A DNA stretch of 64,000 nucleotides. It comes from UBA830 sp002295635. Its GTDB lineage: Bacteria; Pseudomonadota; Alphaproteobacteria; MPNO01; UBA830. The notes below the pieces were generated by a model. That model had not been told where the DNA came from. It saw only the letters and a program-made list of their open reading frames with translations, and ran no database searches. Positions 15,543 through 24,764 of this stretch are shown piece after piece. Within the stretch, counting starts at the first letter, position 1; each line of letters opens with the position of its first letter. The DNA lies in the NCBI GenBank assembly GCA_002295635.1, contig DBHK01000005.1, positions 34,396-98,395 of the forward strand. Reading direction: 5' to 3'. Both the position numbers and the translations under genes were made by a program.

Positions 15543-17075
15543 ATGAACCCCTCCGAGTCCGGCAATCTGGGAGATGTCTTTGCTGCATATGCCGGGTCCG
15601 AACGGGTCGCGATTATCGATCTGTACGATCCTGCAGTTCCGCGTGAATACAGCTATCAGGAATTTAGTGAGAATTGCGACGCGGTGGCAAACGGCTTGCT
15701 CGTTGCTGGTTTGGAGCCCAATGATCGGGTTGGCATTCTGGCGCTCAACCGGGTTGAATTCCTAGAAGTCCTGTTTGGAGCAATGCGTGCTGGGTGCGTA
15801 CCGGTAATGATCAATGTCAAATTGCCAGATGAGACAGTCGAATACATAATCTGCGATGCAGGAATGCAAATAGTTTTTGCAGACACTGAACAGACCGCGC
15901 GGGTTCCCGAAAACGTGCGTACCGTCTCTTTTGGAGAGAGTAAGGATCCGTTTGATGAATTTAAGATTCGTTCGGATGAGGCGTTTCCATCTTTTTTTCC
16001 CGGTCATGGCGATATAGCGGAACAACCCTATACCTCAGGATCGACCGGTAGGCCGAAGGGAGTATTGTTGGATCATATCGGCCAAGTGTGGATGACTGAA
16101 AAAATTGTTGAAAGCCGGGATATCCGAGAAGATGACTGTTCCGTTATTTCGGCTCCACTTTATCACAAAAATGCCTTGCTCGCTGTAAAGTCCGCTTTAT
16201 CAGCCGGGGGGCGTATAGTTCTATTTTCTCGATTTGACGCCAAGGAATATATACGCGCTATCGAACGGTACCGCCTAACTATGCTGACGGGGGTACCAAC
16301 GATGTACGCGTTGATACTACAGGAAGAGAAACTGCTTGATCAGACGAATTTATCGTCGGTTCGTAACTGCTCCATGGGATCTGCGCCTGCGTCTGATAAT
16401 CTGTTAGAAACACTTGCAGTTCGGTTTCCCGACGCCAAACTCAATCTTAATTACGGAATCACCGAGGGTGGTCCCATCCTCTTCGCATGGACACATCCTG
16501 ACGGCCTCCCGAGGCCGCCTACATCGGTTGGCTTCCCGATAGATGGGGTTGAAATCAAACTTGTAGGTGGTCCCGACGAAGATCAGGGTGTGCTGCATGT
16601 TAAAAGCCCGGGTGTGATGAAGGGCTACCACAATTTACCGGATGCCACGAAGAATGTGCTGTCGGCAGAAGGCTGGATGGATACCGGCGATATACTCCGC
16701 CGAGATGATATCGGCTGGTATTATTTTGTTGACCGGGCGGACGATATGTTTGTCTGCGCCGGAGAAAATATATATCCAAGCGATGTCGAGACCATGTTGG
16801 AACGCCATCAAGACGTGATGCAGGCGGCTGTTGTACCGGCACCCCACCCGCTTAAATCCCACGTTCCATTCGCTTGGGTAGTTAAACGCGATGGATCGAT
16901 ACTCGACGAAGAGGCGGTCAAAGAGCACTCTCTAAAAAATGGGCCAGTCTATGCCTACCCACGACGGGTTTTTTTCGTTGATGCCCTTCCGTTAAGCGGC
17001 ACAAATAAGATTGACCGCCGCGCCCTAGAGGCTAGGGCTGTGGAGAAAGTCCGAGAGGATGACGACGCGACTTGA
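15543..17075 (+). CDS. Acyl-CoA synthetase (AMP-forming)
   Basis: A 510-residue class I adenylate-forming enzyme. Motif A3 reads YTSGSTGRPKGV near residue 163, A5 is YGITEGGP, the hinge is VDRADDMFVCAGENIYPSD, and the catalytic lysine is in LSGTNKIDRRAL close to the C-terminus. It begins 13 bases after the oxidoreductase. Activation of a carboxylic acid, perhaps a sulfur-containing one if the thiol dioxygenase cluster is one pathway, is the likely role. Confidence 0.85.
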   Translation: MNPSESGNLGDVFAAYAGSERVAIIDLYDPAVPREYSYQEFSENCDAVANGLLVAGLEPNDRVGILALNRVEFLEVLFGAMRAGCVPVMINVKLPDETVEYIICDAGMQIVFADTEQTARVPENVRTVSFGESKDPFDEFKIRSDEAFPSFFPGHGDIAEQPYTSGSTGRPKGVLLDHIGQVWMTEKIVESRDIREDDCSVISAPLYHKNALLAVKSALSAGGRIVLFSRFDAKEYIRAIERYRLTMLTGVPTMYALILQEEKLLDQTNLSSVRNCSMGSAPASDNLLETLAVRFPDAKLNLNYGITEGGPILFAWTHPDGLPRPPTSVGFPIDGVEIKLVGGPDEDQGVLHVKSPGVMKGYHNLPDATKNVLSAEGWMDTGDILRRDDIGWYYFVDRADDMFVCAGENIYPSDVETMLERHQDVMQAAVVPAPHPLKSHVPFAWVVKRDGSILDEEAVKEHSLKNGPVYAYPRRVFFVDALPLSGTNKIDRRALEARAVEKVREDDDAT

Positions 17076-17595
17076 CGGATACTTCGTTTTTCTCGCCGCT
17101 TTGGTGCTTTTGGCGATTGTGCCCAATCACGTTCATGCCAATTCTGAAAGATACCGTTTGATCAAGGGTCTTATGCAGGAAGTGAATGTCCATAGGGCGC
17201 TGAACAAAGTTAGCGCTTTAAACTTAAGCACTAAGTTGAGCGCCGTTGCCCAAAAACATGCGGAGGATATGGCGAGGGGTGATTTTTTTAGTCATATATC
17301 GTCCGACGGAAGCGATTTAGAGAAGCGGGTTTCAAAAGAAGGTTACTTTGGGGGATTGATTGCGGAAAATCTCTTTGCAGGGACGTCTTCACCCAAATCT
17401 GTGGCGAATGCTTGGATGAACAGTCCTAGCCACCGGACAAATATGCTCAACGGAAAATTCAGCGATGCGGGTCTCGGATTTTTTAGTCTATCAGGGGAGG
17501 AAAAGAATTCTCGATACACCCATTATTGGGTGATCATTTTCGCCGGACATTCCCATAAAATATCGATCAATAAGTCATATAGGCGGGGAGGCTGA
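17059..17595 (+). CDS. Secreted CAP-domain (SCP-like) protein
   Basis: A 178-residue protein with an N-terminal signal sequence (hydrophobic stretch VFLAALVLLAIVPNHVHA) and a CAP/SCP domain: VNVHRALNKVSAL, AVAQKHAEDMARG, and IAENLFAG followed by AWMNSPSHRTNML, which hold the usual His/Glu residues. It overlaps the end of the ligase gene by 17 bases and its 3' end overlaps convergent speE by 29 bases. CAP proteins are extracytoplasmic and bind lipids or metals in some cases. The bacterial role is undefined. Confidence 0.8.
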   Translation: MTTRLDGYFVFLAALVLLAIVPNHVHANSERYRLIKGLMQEVNVHRALNKVSALNLSTKLSAVAQKHAEDMARGDFFSHISSDGSDLEKRVSKEGYFGGLIAENLFAGTSSPKSVANAWMNSPSHRTNMLNGKFSDAGLGFFSLSGEEKNSRYTHYWVIIFAGHSHKISINKSYRRGG

Positions 17596-18418
17596 AACAA
17601 GCCGCGTGGACCTCAGGCGTATAATAACGCGTACCAATGTCGGCAGCGGTAAAGCGTTCTCGGACCTTATCGATATCCGTCGATCGAGCCATGGTAGACC
17701 TTGCTCCCCATCCGAGAGTCATGAATCCGAATGCATATGTGGGGACTAATGTCACGTACAAAGCCGAGTCCTCGAAAATATCGGCGAGGTATTTGCGGGT
17801 CGTCCGCGCCTCCACTTCTTGGACAAAAGAAACTCCCGACTGGCAGACAAAAATACCGTCCGATGACAAAATGTTTCGGCAGTCTGTATAAAAATCGTGC
17901 GAGAAAAGGGGTACGGATGGTCCGATTGGATCGGTAGAATCGATGATGATTAGGTCGAACGTATTCGAAGTTTCTTTAACATATTTTAGTCCATCGGCAA
18001 TGACCAGATGAGCACGTGGGTTCTCAAACGCGCCGTCACTGAGAGAAGGTAGAAACTCTCGACAGACCTCAACAACGCTACTATCAATTTCCACTACTGT
18101 TGCTCGTTCTACGCAACGATGTTTGAGGACGTCCCTCAGTGTTCCACCATCGCCGCCACCGATTATCAAAACATCCTTAATGCCACCGTGAGCTAAGATT
18201 GGTACATGAGTTAACATCTCGTGATAGGCTGCTTCGTCTCGCTCGGTGGTCTGTATGACATTGTCTAGAGCCAGGACTCGACCGAAGAATGGCGTTTCAA
18301 AGATAATTAGATCTTGGTGTACCGTTTTTGAATGGTAAAGAATTTCCGATATCTCGAATCGTAGTTCAAAAGAATCGTGGAGGGTTTCGGAAAACCAAGT
18401 TTTTCCAGAATTTCTCAC
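17567..18418 (-). CDS. speE: Spermidine synthase (polyamine aminopropyltransferase) SpeE
   Basis: A 283-residue aminopropyltransferase using decarboxylated SAM. It shows the SAM-like motif DVLIIGGGDGGTLRDVLKH near residue 80, VEIDSSVVEVCREFLPS, and the catalytic aspartate in IIIDSTDPIGPS. The GTG start shares four bases (GTGA) with the speD stop, so the pair is coupled. SpeD provides decarboxylated SAM for this reaction. Confidence 0.94.
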   Translation of the reverse strand: MRNSGKTWFSETLHDSFELRFEISEILYHSKTVHQDLIIFETPFFGRVLALDNVIQTTERDEAAYHEMLTHVPILAHGGIKDVLIIGGGDGGTLRDVLKHRCVERATVVEIDSSVVEVCREFLPSLSDGAFENPRAHLVIADGLKYVKETSNTFDLIIIDSTDPIGPSVPLFSHDFYTDCRNILSSDGIFVCQSGVSFVQEVEARTTRKYLADIFEDSALYVTLVPTYAFGFMTLGWGARSTMARSTDIDKVRERFTAADIGTRYYTPEVHAACFSLPAYMTY

Positions 18419-18870
18419 CCTACTAAACCCCGCCTCGATTTAGTCACTGTTTTTTTGGATGGTTTGAACCTCTCTTCAAGCAAGTATAGGGCATTCTCAG
18501 GTCGGCATTTACCGCACATGAATACGTCAAAAGCCGCATAATCCAATTCCGGCCATGTGTGAATAGTGATATGGCTTTCCGCTAAAATGGTAACCCCGGA
18601 CAAGCCGCCCGAACCACCGAATTCATGGACGTGAATATATAAAACGGTCGCATTGGCGGCTTCAGCGGCGTCGCGTAAAGTGTTCTCCACAAACGAGATG
18701 TCACCAAGGTTAATTGCTCCCCAGAAATCGATAAGAAGGTGCACACCAGCATAGATTTTTCCACCTCTCCTTATAAGAAAGTCTCTGGTCGGTAAAGTGG
18801 CTTCTGGAGGTACATCATCACCAAATTCAATCGACGAAGTTACATCGGTCAGAGCCGCCGGTTTTTCCAT
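18415..18870 (-). CDS. speD: S-adenosylmethionine decarboxylase proenzyme SpeD
   Basis: A pyruvoyl-dependent enzyme that self-cleaves and supplies decarboxylated SAM to SpeE. The cleavage site lies at the Glu-Ser of LAESHITIHTWPE, and the FMCGKCRP segment with its catalytic cysteine follows. I favour ATG 18870 (151 residues), which has ACGAGG upstream. An in-frame ATG at 18906 would add 12 residues and would start only eight bases from a hairpin that looks like the terminator of the previous gene. The N-terminal 40 residues before GKIYAGVHLL are an extension relative to the shortest bacterial SpeD proteins. Confidence 0.92.
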   Translation of the reverse strand: MEKPAALTDVTSSIEFGDDVPPEATLPTRDFLIRRGGKIYAGVHLLIDFWGAINLGDISFVENTLRDAAEAANATVLYIHVHEFGGSGGLSGVTILAESHITIHTWPELDYAAFDVFMCGKCRPENALYLLEERFKPSKKTVTKSRRGLVG

Positions 18871-18913
18871 TTCTTTAGCCTCGTCTGATGGGCGCACACC
18901 CAACATTTCGAAT

Positions 18914-18938
18914 AAAAGTCGCGCCTTATCGCGCTTTT
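18914..18938 (-). terminator. Hairpin between acyl-CoA dehydrogenase and speD
   Basis: AAAAG plus CGCG (18914-18923, with one bulged base) pairs with CGCG plus CTTTT (18930-18938) around a 6-base loop. On the minus strand it lies 32 bases past the dehydrogenase stop and ends in CTTTTAT, resembling an intrinsic terminator. Confidence 0.5.
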
Positions 18939-18969
18939 ATCATCGAGACGCAAGCACCTTCGCGAGCGT

Positions 18970-20727
18970 TTAGAACGCTTCTGCAGAGAGAGCCATGATT
19001 TCTTCCGAACCCACCATCGAAGACTTAGCAAAGCCAGCGACCTGTGGAAGAAGGTTTGCCGCATAAAAACGCGCGGTTGCAAGCTTTGCCGAGTAGAAGT
19101 CCGGTTCTTCTTCCGCCGCAGAGGCGATTGCCGCAGATCGGGCCATCAACCACCCGCCCGTTACCAGCCCGAAGGCTTGTAAGAATGGCGTTGCGCCGGA
19201 TATCACGGCTCGCGGGTCATCCCCGTCGTACCCGAGCATCCAATCAATTGCTTCGGTTAGCGCATCTAACGCCGACCACATCTCATCTGCGATCATCTGA
19301 TCCGGTATATCAGTTTTTCTGATCTCAGCAATAAACTTGCTCATTTCCTCTCCCCGGTCGCGTAGGATTTTTCGGCCAATTAAATCAAGCGCCTGAATAC
19401 CGTTCGTGCCCTCGTAAATAGGAGTTATCCGGCAATCACGATAGTGTTGCGCTGCACCAGTGTCTTCGATAAAGCCGGCGCCACCATGGACCTGTATCCC
19501 CATTGATGCGATCTCGACCCCACAATCAGTAGACCATGCCTTAACGACGGGAACTAAGAGGTCAACTCGGTCTTGGGCGCTTTTACGCGTAACGCTATCG
19601 GGGTGTTTGCGAGCAGTATCGAGCTGAGCAGCTACGTAGCAGCCCAGTGCTCGGTTGGCCTCGGTCAAGGCCCGCATTTTCATCAAATTACGGCGAACGT
19701 CAGGGTGCCTGATAATCGGCACATCGCCAGCCCTTGGATCCGCAGCATCACGGCCTTGGATGCGCTCTCGTGCATAGTCTGCAGCCCGCTGGTATGCGCG
19801 TTCCGAAATGCCAACGCCCTCGCGTCCAACCGCAAGACGAGCACTATTCATCATCGAGAACATATATTCCATTCCGCGGGATTCTTCTCCAACCAGATAA
19901 CCAATTGCACCTTCGTTTTCGCCGAATTGCATAACACAGGTTGGGCTGCCGTGGATTCCAAGTTTGTGTTCTAATGATACGGCCCGCAGATCATTCCGTT
20001 TTCCCAGCGACCCGTCATCATTTACAAGGAATTTCGGGACGATAAACAGCGAAATGCCCCGGGTACCGGGTGGCGAATTGGGTGTGCGAGCTAGCACCAT
20101 GTGAATGATGTTCTCTGTTAAGTCGTGTTCGCCCCAGGTGGTGTAAATCTTCTGCCCGGAAATACGATAATGATCTCCTTCAGCCTGCGCTCGTGTCTTA
20201 AGCGCACCTACATCAGACCCAGCATGCGGTTCTGTAAGGACCATTGTGCCAGTCCATTCGCCCGATACTAGTTTGGGGAGCCAGGTATTTTTCTGAGCTT
20301 TCGACCCAAACTGTTCGAGACATTCAACCGCTGCTATTGTCAAAACCGGACAGAGCATGAATGCAAGATTGGCACCATCCCACATCTCGAAGACGGGGGT
20401 TGCGAGCAAGAGCGGAAGCCCCTGCCCACCTATTTCTGGACCGAATTGCAACGCGTTCCACCCACCATCGATATAAGCTTTATACGCGTCTTTGAAACCC
20501 GTTGGAGTGACGACCACACCGTTTTCCAGTCGAGACCCCTCCAGATCACCGGTTCGGTCGATTGGCGATAATACATCACAAGCAAGTTTTCCGGCTTCCT
20601 CAAGAATAGCTTTTACAACATCCGGCGTTGCTTCCTCGTAGCCGGGAAGCCCGTTTATGGTATCAAGGCCTATCAATTCCTCGATAACAAATTTCATATC
20701 CCTTATTGGGGCGGCGTATTCGGCCAT
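18970..20727 (-). CDS. Acyl-CoA dehydrogenase (DmdC-like, long form)
   Basis: A 585-residue FAD-dependent acyl-CoA dehydrogenase of the long subfamily that includes 3-methylmercaptopropionyl-CoA dehydrogenase (DmdC). MVLTEPHAGSDVGALKT is the flavin/substrate loop. ITPIYEGTNGIQALDLIGRK carries the expected catalytic glutamate, and an extra C-terminal helical domain follows to residue 585. It is nine bases downstream of the FAD-linked oxidase in the same transcript. The long form does not identify the substrate; a short or branched acyl-CoA is likely. Confidence 0.88.
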   Translation of the reverse strand: MAEYAAPIRDMKFVIEELIGLDTINGLPGYEEATPDVVKAILEEAGKLACDVLSPIDRTGDLEGSRLENGVVVTPTGFKDAYKAYIDGGWNALQFGPEIGGQGLPLLLATPVFEMWDGANLAFMLCPVLTIAAVECLEQFGSKAQKNTWLPKLVSGEWTGTMVLTEPHAGSDVGALKTRAQAEGDHYRISGQKIYTTWGEHDLTENIIHMVLARTPNSPPGTRGISLFIVPKFLVNDDGSLGKRNDLRAVSLEHKLGIHGSPTCVMQFGENEGAIGYLVGEESRGMEYMFSMMNSARLAVGREGVGISERAYQRAADYARERIQGRDAADPRAGDVPIIRHPDVRRNLMKMRALTEANRALGCYVAAQLDTARKHPDSVTRKSAQDRVDLLVPVVKAWSTDCGVEIASMGIQVHGGAGFIEDTGAAQHYRDCRITPIYEGTNGIQALDLIGRKILRDRGEEMSKFIAEIRKTDIPDQMIADEMWSALDALTEAIDWMLGYDGDDPRAVISGATPFLQAFGLVTGGWLMARSAAIASAAEEEPDFYSAKLATARFYAANLLPQVAGFAKSSMVGSEEIMALSAEAF

Positions 20728-20736
20728 TCTCTGCTC

Positions 20737-22173
20737 CTAAAGTACCTTGCCGGGGTTCATAATTCCGTTGGGGTCCAGCGTTTCTTTAATGCTTCGCATA
20801 ACGTCCATCTCCACTGGGGATTTATATGCTTTGAGCTCGTCTCGCCGTAATCGCCCTATACCATGCTCCGCACTTATTGACCCTCCCATGGCAACTGTTC
20901 GATCATAGACCATTTTATGTAATTCTGGCTCTAGTAACCAGAACTCGTCGTCTGACATATCCACTGGACGGCTCAAATTGAAGTGGATGTTGCCGTCCCC
21001 GACATGGCCGAAAGCGCAGGGGCGGACACCCGGTATCAATTTCTTTACATCCGCAATAGCATCTACAAGGAAGTCAGCGACCCGGGACACAGGTACCGAT
21101 ATATCATGCTTAGAGCTAGCACCTTCGTATTTTTGAGCTTCAGGGATGGTTTCCCGGATTTTCCAGAAGTCTGAAGCTTGCTGCCCACTTTCCGCGAACA
21201 CGGCATTAAGCACGAGCCCGTCTACCATACCATCCCCCAGCACCTCCTCTAACATATTCCGAAGGTCTACCGCGGCGGCTTCGCCAGCGGCTAGTTCTAT
21301 CAGTACATAATGTAAATACGCCGTCGACATTGGATCGCGAGTCCCATCAATGTGTTTGAGTGCAAAACCAATGGCATCGCGAGGCATATATTCAAATGTC
21401 ACGACCCGGTCATCTGTGATCTGCCGAGCTCGGGCCAAGAGTTCTACCGCCGCGTGCTCGCTCTCAACCGCCACGAACGCTGTTTGAATATCGGCTGGCT
21501 TCGGAAATAGCTTCAGACAGGCTGCGGTAATAATCCCGAGTGTGCCTTCGGCGCCAATAAATAGATGTTTTAGGTCGTATCCTGTATTGTCCTTACGGAG
21601 CCCCGTCATACCGTTCCAGACACGGCCATCTGGCAAAACCGCCTCAAGGCCGAGGCAAAGATCCCGCGCCGGACCATAGCGCAACACCCCTGTCCCACCA
21701 GCGTTGGTGGATAGGTTTCCCCCAATACGAGCGGTGCCCTCACCCCCAAGGCTAAGTGGGAAATATCTGCCCGCATTTTCAGCTGCCGTTTGCACGTCGG
21801 CAAGGATAACTCCAGATTCCACAGTTATCGCGTAATTTAGCGTATCAATTTCGCGAATTCTATTCATGCGGGTGAGTGACAGCAGGATCTCTCCACCGTG
21901 CTCATAGGGGGTTGCACCTCCGCAAAGGCCCGTATTACCTCCCTGCGGTACAACCGGGGTCTGACTTTCGTTGCAGATACTAATGATTTTTGAGACTTCA
22001 GCAGTTGACGCAGGCCGAACGATCATTGGCGTGGACCCCGAGTAGTACCCTCGCTCGTCGTTTAGATAGGGCGCTTTGTCGTTTGCATCTGTAATGATAC
22101 CGGCATCCCCTACTACTGAGTGTAGTAGATCAAGGATAGACTTATCTATTTTCCTGAAAGTCGTGGCATTCAT
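20737..22173 (-). CDS. FAD-linked oxidase, D-2-hydroxyacid dehydrogenase type
   Basis: A 478-residue GlcD/D-2-hydroxyglutarate dehydrogenase-like flavoprotein. The FAD-binding PCMH domain contains VVPQGGNTGLCGGATP near residue 80 and NLSTNAGGTGVLRYG around residue 155. The C-terminal domain has the metal-ligand region FGHVGDGNIHFN and SISAEHGIGRLRRDEL. Oxidation of a D-2-hydroxyacid (lactate, glycolate or 2-hydroxyglutarate class) is expected. It directly precedes the acyl-CoA dehydrogenase, and both may pass electrons to the ETF or quinone pool. Confidence 0.88.
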   Translation of the reverse strand: MNATTFRKIDKSILDLLHSVVGDAGIITDANDKAPYLNDERGYYSGSTPMIVRPASTAEVSKIISICNESQTPVVPQGGNTGLCGGATPYEHGGEILLSLTRMNRIREIDTLNYAITVESGVILADVQTAAENAGRYFPLSLGGEGTARIGGNLSTNAGGTGVLRYGPARDLCLGLEAVLPDGRVWNGMTGLRKDNTGYDLKHLFIGAEGTLGIITAACLKLFPKPADIQTAFVAVESEHAAVELLARARQITDDRVVTFEYMPRDAIGFALKHIDGTRDPMSTAYLHYVLIELAAGEAAAVDLRNMLEEVLGDGMVDGLVLNAVFAESGQQASDFWKIRETIPEAQKYEGASSKHDISVPVSRVADFLVDAIADVKKLIPGVRPCAFGHVGDGNIHFNLSRPVDMSDDEFWLLEPELHKMVYDRTVAMGGSISAEHGIGRLRRDELKAYKSPVEMDVMRSIKETLDPNGIMNPGKVL

Positions 22174-22234
22174 CCTAGATCTCTCTAAAATCCGAAGTCA
22201 GATTTAAATTAAGTGTGATGTTCGGGCAATGGGG

Positions 22235-23188
22235 TCAAACACTGGTTCGTGGGGCAGCTGCCCTCAGGAGTCTATCATTTATTGCCCTACCGAGGCCTTG
22301 ATCGGGAATAGGCATCACCGCGATACGTCCAGACACCGAATCTAGGGCCCTGAGCATGGAAAAAAGATTGGCGGCGGCTTCTTCAAAGTCCCCGGCTGCG
22401 CTCAAATTCCTCTCAATAGAGGCGCCTCGAATAATTTGAGGACCAAATGCCAATAACGCTTCCTCCGCACTAACCGATATTGCGTTCAGTCGGATTGCAG
22501 CGTCTGGAGCATAATGGCTCGCTAACATCCCCGGAGACCTGGGGTTTTTAGAACCAATATCAGTGGTTTCAACGCGGCCAACCACTTTTTCGATTTGTTC
22601 CGCGGTAATGCCGCCGGGACGTAAAATAATAGGGACATTAGAAGTACAATCGACGACGGTCGACTCCACACCTACGGAGCACGCACCAGCATCAACAATT
22701 AGGTCCACCGTTTTGCCGATTGACTCACCAACATGCGATGCCGTTGTGGGGCTTATTTTTCCAGACATGTTTGCGCTGGGGGCTGCAATTGGACGCGCTA
22801 CCGATCGCAGAATTGCCTGCGCTGTGTCGTGTGCAGGCACGCGAATTGCGAGCGTATTAAGGCCGGCGCTGGCGAGCAGGGAGACCGGGCAGTCCAGTTG
22901 TCTATTTACCACAATCGACAGGGGTCCCGGCCAGAAGGTATCACCAAGTTCTTGCGCAAGTTCATTGAATTCTCCTAGCCTGACTGCAATTTCCATGTCC
23001 GGTACATGAATAATTAAAGGATTAAATTCGGGTCGGTTTTTGGCAGAGAAAATGGCCGCAACGGACTTACTGAGTGTCGCATCTGCACCAAGGCCGTAAA
23101 CGGTCTCAGTTGGGAAGGCGACCAGTTGTCCAGTTCTAAGACGCCTGGCCGCGAGGGAGATGTTTTCTGGCGTGGCTGGGATAATCAT
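22235..23188 (-). CDS. L-threonylcarbamoyladenylate synthase (Sua5/TsaC family)
   Basis: This enzyme makes threonylcarbamoyl-AMP for the t6A37 tRNA modification. The start is ATG 23188, which overlaps the cysQ stop as ATGA, giving 317 residues. A frame open further upstream encodes arginine-rich nonsense. The YrdC domain includes VAFPTETVYGLGADA near residue 30 and PIAAPSANMSGKISPTTA. A C-terminal Sua5 domain follows RSPGMLASHYAP, so this is the long Sua5-type rather than the short TsaC-type protein. Confidence 0.92.
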   Translation of the reverse strand: MIIPATPENISLAARRLRTGQLVAFPTETVYGLGADATLSKSVAAIFSAKNRPEFNPLIIHVPDMEIAVRLGEFNELAQELGDTFWPGPLSIVVNRQLDCPVSLLASAGLNTLAIRVPAHDTAQAILRSVARPIAAPSANMSGKISPTTASHVGESIGKTVDLIVDAGACSVGVESTVVDCTSNVPIILRPGGITAEQIEKVVGRVETTDIGSKNPRSPGMLASHYAPDAAIRLNAISVSAEEALLAFGPQIIRGASIERNLSAAGDFEEAAANLFSMLRALDSVSGRIAVMPIPDQGLGRAINDRLLRAAAPRTSV

Positions 23189-23967
23189 TCCGAACCGCGG
23201 GCTATAAATTCTGGGTTTCGCCAGCCGGTTTTTCCATAAGGAAGCTCTGTTCCGTCTGTTTGGCGCACGTTCCCGCCTGCGCCCAGTAGAATCGCGTGGC
23301 CTGCCGCTGTATCCCACTCTGAAGTCGGTCCGTAGCGGGGGTAAATATCAGCCTGACCTTCCGCAATAAGACAAAACTTTAGAGAACTGCCCATGGTCCT
23401 ATGTTCTCTAATTTGAATATCTTTAATGAGCTGTTCCAGCTTGATCGGGTCCCCATGAGATCTACTCGAAACGACGGTTGCGCCCTCGGCGGGAACATTC
23501 CTTACTGAAATCGACGTCCAAGCACCTGCTTCTTCACGCAGCTCCGCGGTGCCTGGTCCGCAGGCTCGGAACGCTCGGTTCATCGCAGGGGCCATCACTA
23601 CCCCTATAACTGGAACGCCCCCATCAATCAGCGCTATATTAACCGTGAACTCACCGTTACGTTGGAGGAATTCCTTAGTACCATCGATCGGGTCAACCAG
23701 CCAGAATCTGGGGCCTATCAAATTCTGAATCTTTTCGCGGGATGTTGCTTCTTCTCCGATGGCGGCAACGCCCGGCAACAGATCTAGCAAACCAGCAAGT
23801 ATGAGGTTTTCTGCAAGTTCGTCGGCATCGGTTATGGGCGACGCATCGTCCTTGTGCCGGACTTCGAAGTCAGTTGAGTAGATTTCGAGAATCACTTTAG
23901 ATGCACGGTCAGCGATTTCGGTGGCTGCTTCCATCAGCCGGCGGCGGTCATCTTTGCTAAAAACCAC
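23185..23967 (-). CDS. cysQ: 3'(2'),5'-bisphosphate nucleotidase CysQ
   Basis: An inositol-monophosphatase-fold enzyme that removes phosphate from PAP, a by-product of sulfate assimilation. Metal-binding motifs are GEEA near residue 70, WLVDPIDGTKEFL, and EWDTAAGHAILL toward the C-terminus. I choose the GTG at 23967 (260 residues, normal for the family). The frame stays open to 24078, but that would overlap the divergent SRAP gene start and adds a non-conserved leader. Coupled to the downstream Sua5-type gene by ATGA. Confidence 0.88.
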   Translation of the reverse strand: MVFSKDDRRRLMEAATEIADRASKVILEIYSTDFEVRHKDDASPITDADELAENLILAGLLDLLPGVAAIGEEATSREKIQNLIGPRFWLVDPIDGTKEFLQRNGEFTVNIALIDGGVPVIGVVMAPAMNRAFRACGPGTAELREEAGAWTSISVRNVPAEGATVVSSRSHGDPIKLEQLIKDIQIREHRTMGSSLKFCLIAEGQADIYPRYGPTSEWDTAAGHAILLGAGGNVRQTDGTELPYGKTGWRNPEFIARGSE

Positions 23968-24059
23968 GGAAATTTTGCCTTTCGAGTGTGGATATATAGT
24001 TAAAGCGGGGTTAAGTGATAATAAAGGCGGAAATGCCGACAATACATTAGAATACCTAC

Positions 24060-24740
24060 ATGTGCGGAAGATACTCACTCAGCGTAACGCCTGAAATGCT
24101 GGGAACACTTGTAAACATACAGGCGACGCTAAACCTTGAGCCCCGCTTTAATATTGCTCCCAACCAAAGAGCGCCGGTCGTGCGTCTGACAGCCGGTGGC
24201 TGCAGCATGGATATGCTGCGCTGGGGGCTCATTCCCTCTTGGTCACAAGGCAAGACAATTGCGTCCGGTATGATCAACGCGCGGGGTGAGACCATCGCAC
24301 ATAAAATCTCATTCCGAGAAGCCTATAAGGCACGGCGATGTCTTGTCCCGGTCGATGGTTTCTACGAATGGCGAAAGGAGGGTGATACAAAACAACCATT
24401 CCGTATTGGTTTTAAAAGTGGTGCCCCATTTCTGCTCGCTGGTCTTTGGGAGACTTGGAAGGCCCCCGTAACCGCGGAAGATTCTGGAGAAGTAATAGAA
24501 TCCTATACCATCATAACCACTGAAGCGAATGAGAAGATTGCGCCGATCCACCCCCGAATGCCGGTGATAGTGGGTCTTGGCGATTGTGAATTGTGGCTGA
24601 GAGGTGCTACTAGCGACGCTGACCACCTCATTCGAGCATATCCACCCGATGATATGGCATTCTACCGCGTATCGACGCGCGTCAATAACGTTTATAATGA
24701 CGATGAGGGCTGCATTGAGCCGTTGATGGAGGCTTCCTAA
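24060..24740 (+). CDS. SOS response-associated peptidase family protein (SRAP, YedK/HMCES)
   Basis: A 226-residue SRAP protein. In this family Cys2 becomes the N-terminus and forms a thiazolidine cross-link with abasic sites in single-stranded DNA, protecting them. The sequence starts MCGRYS and has RFNIAPNQ, NARGET, RCLVPVDGFYEWRKEG and the histidine segment IAPIHPRMPVI, so the active-site set is complete. It is divergent from cysQ, with a shared promoter space of about 90 bases. Confidence 0.95.
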   Translation: MCGRYSLSVTPEMLGTLVNIQATLNLEPRFNIAPNQRAPVVRLTAGGCSMDMLRWGLIPSWSQGKTIASGMINARGETIAHKISFREAYKARRCLVPVDGFYEWRKEGDTKQPFRIGFKSGAPFLLAGLWETWKAPVTAEDSGEVIESYTIITTEANEKIAPIHPRMPVIVGLGDCELWLRGATSDADHLIRAYPPDDMAFYRVSTRVNNVYNDDEGCIEPLMEAS

Positions 24741-24744
24741 TCAA

Positions 24745-24764
24745 AAGGCCCAAGGTTGGGTTTT
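24745..24764 (+). terminator. Terminator after the SRAP gene
   Basis: AAGGCCCA (24745-24752), loop AGGT, then TGGGTTTT (24757-24764) form an 8-bp stem with two G-U pairs, beginning five bases after the stop. The T-run is part of the stem. Confidence 0.45.

Noticed and set aside
22563..23009. 148-codon plus-strand frame inside the Sua5-type gene
   Set aside because: Antisense to a clearly conserved gene; composition is typical of a shadow frame.
23189..23317. Arginine-rich extension of the Sua5-type protein
   Set aside because: It lies inside cysQ; the ATGA-coupled start at 23188 gives the normal family N-terminus.
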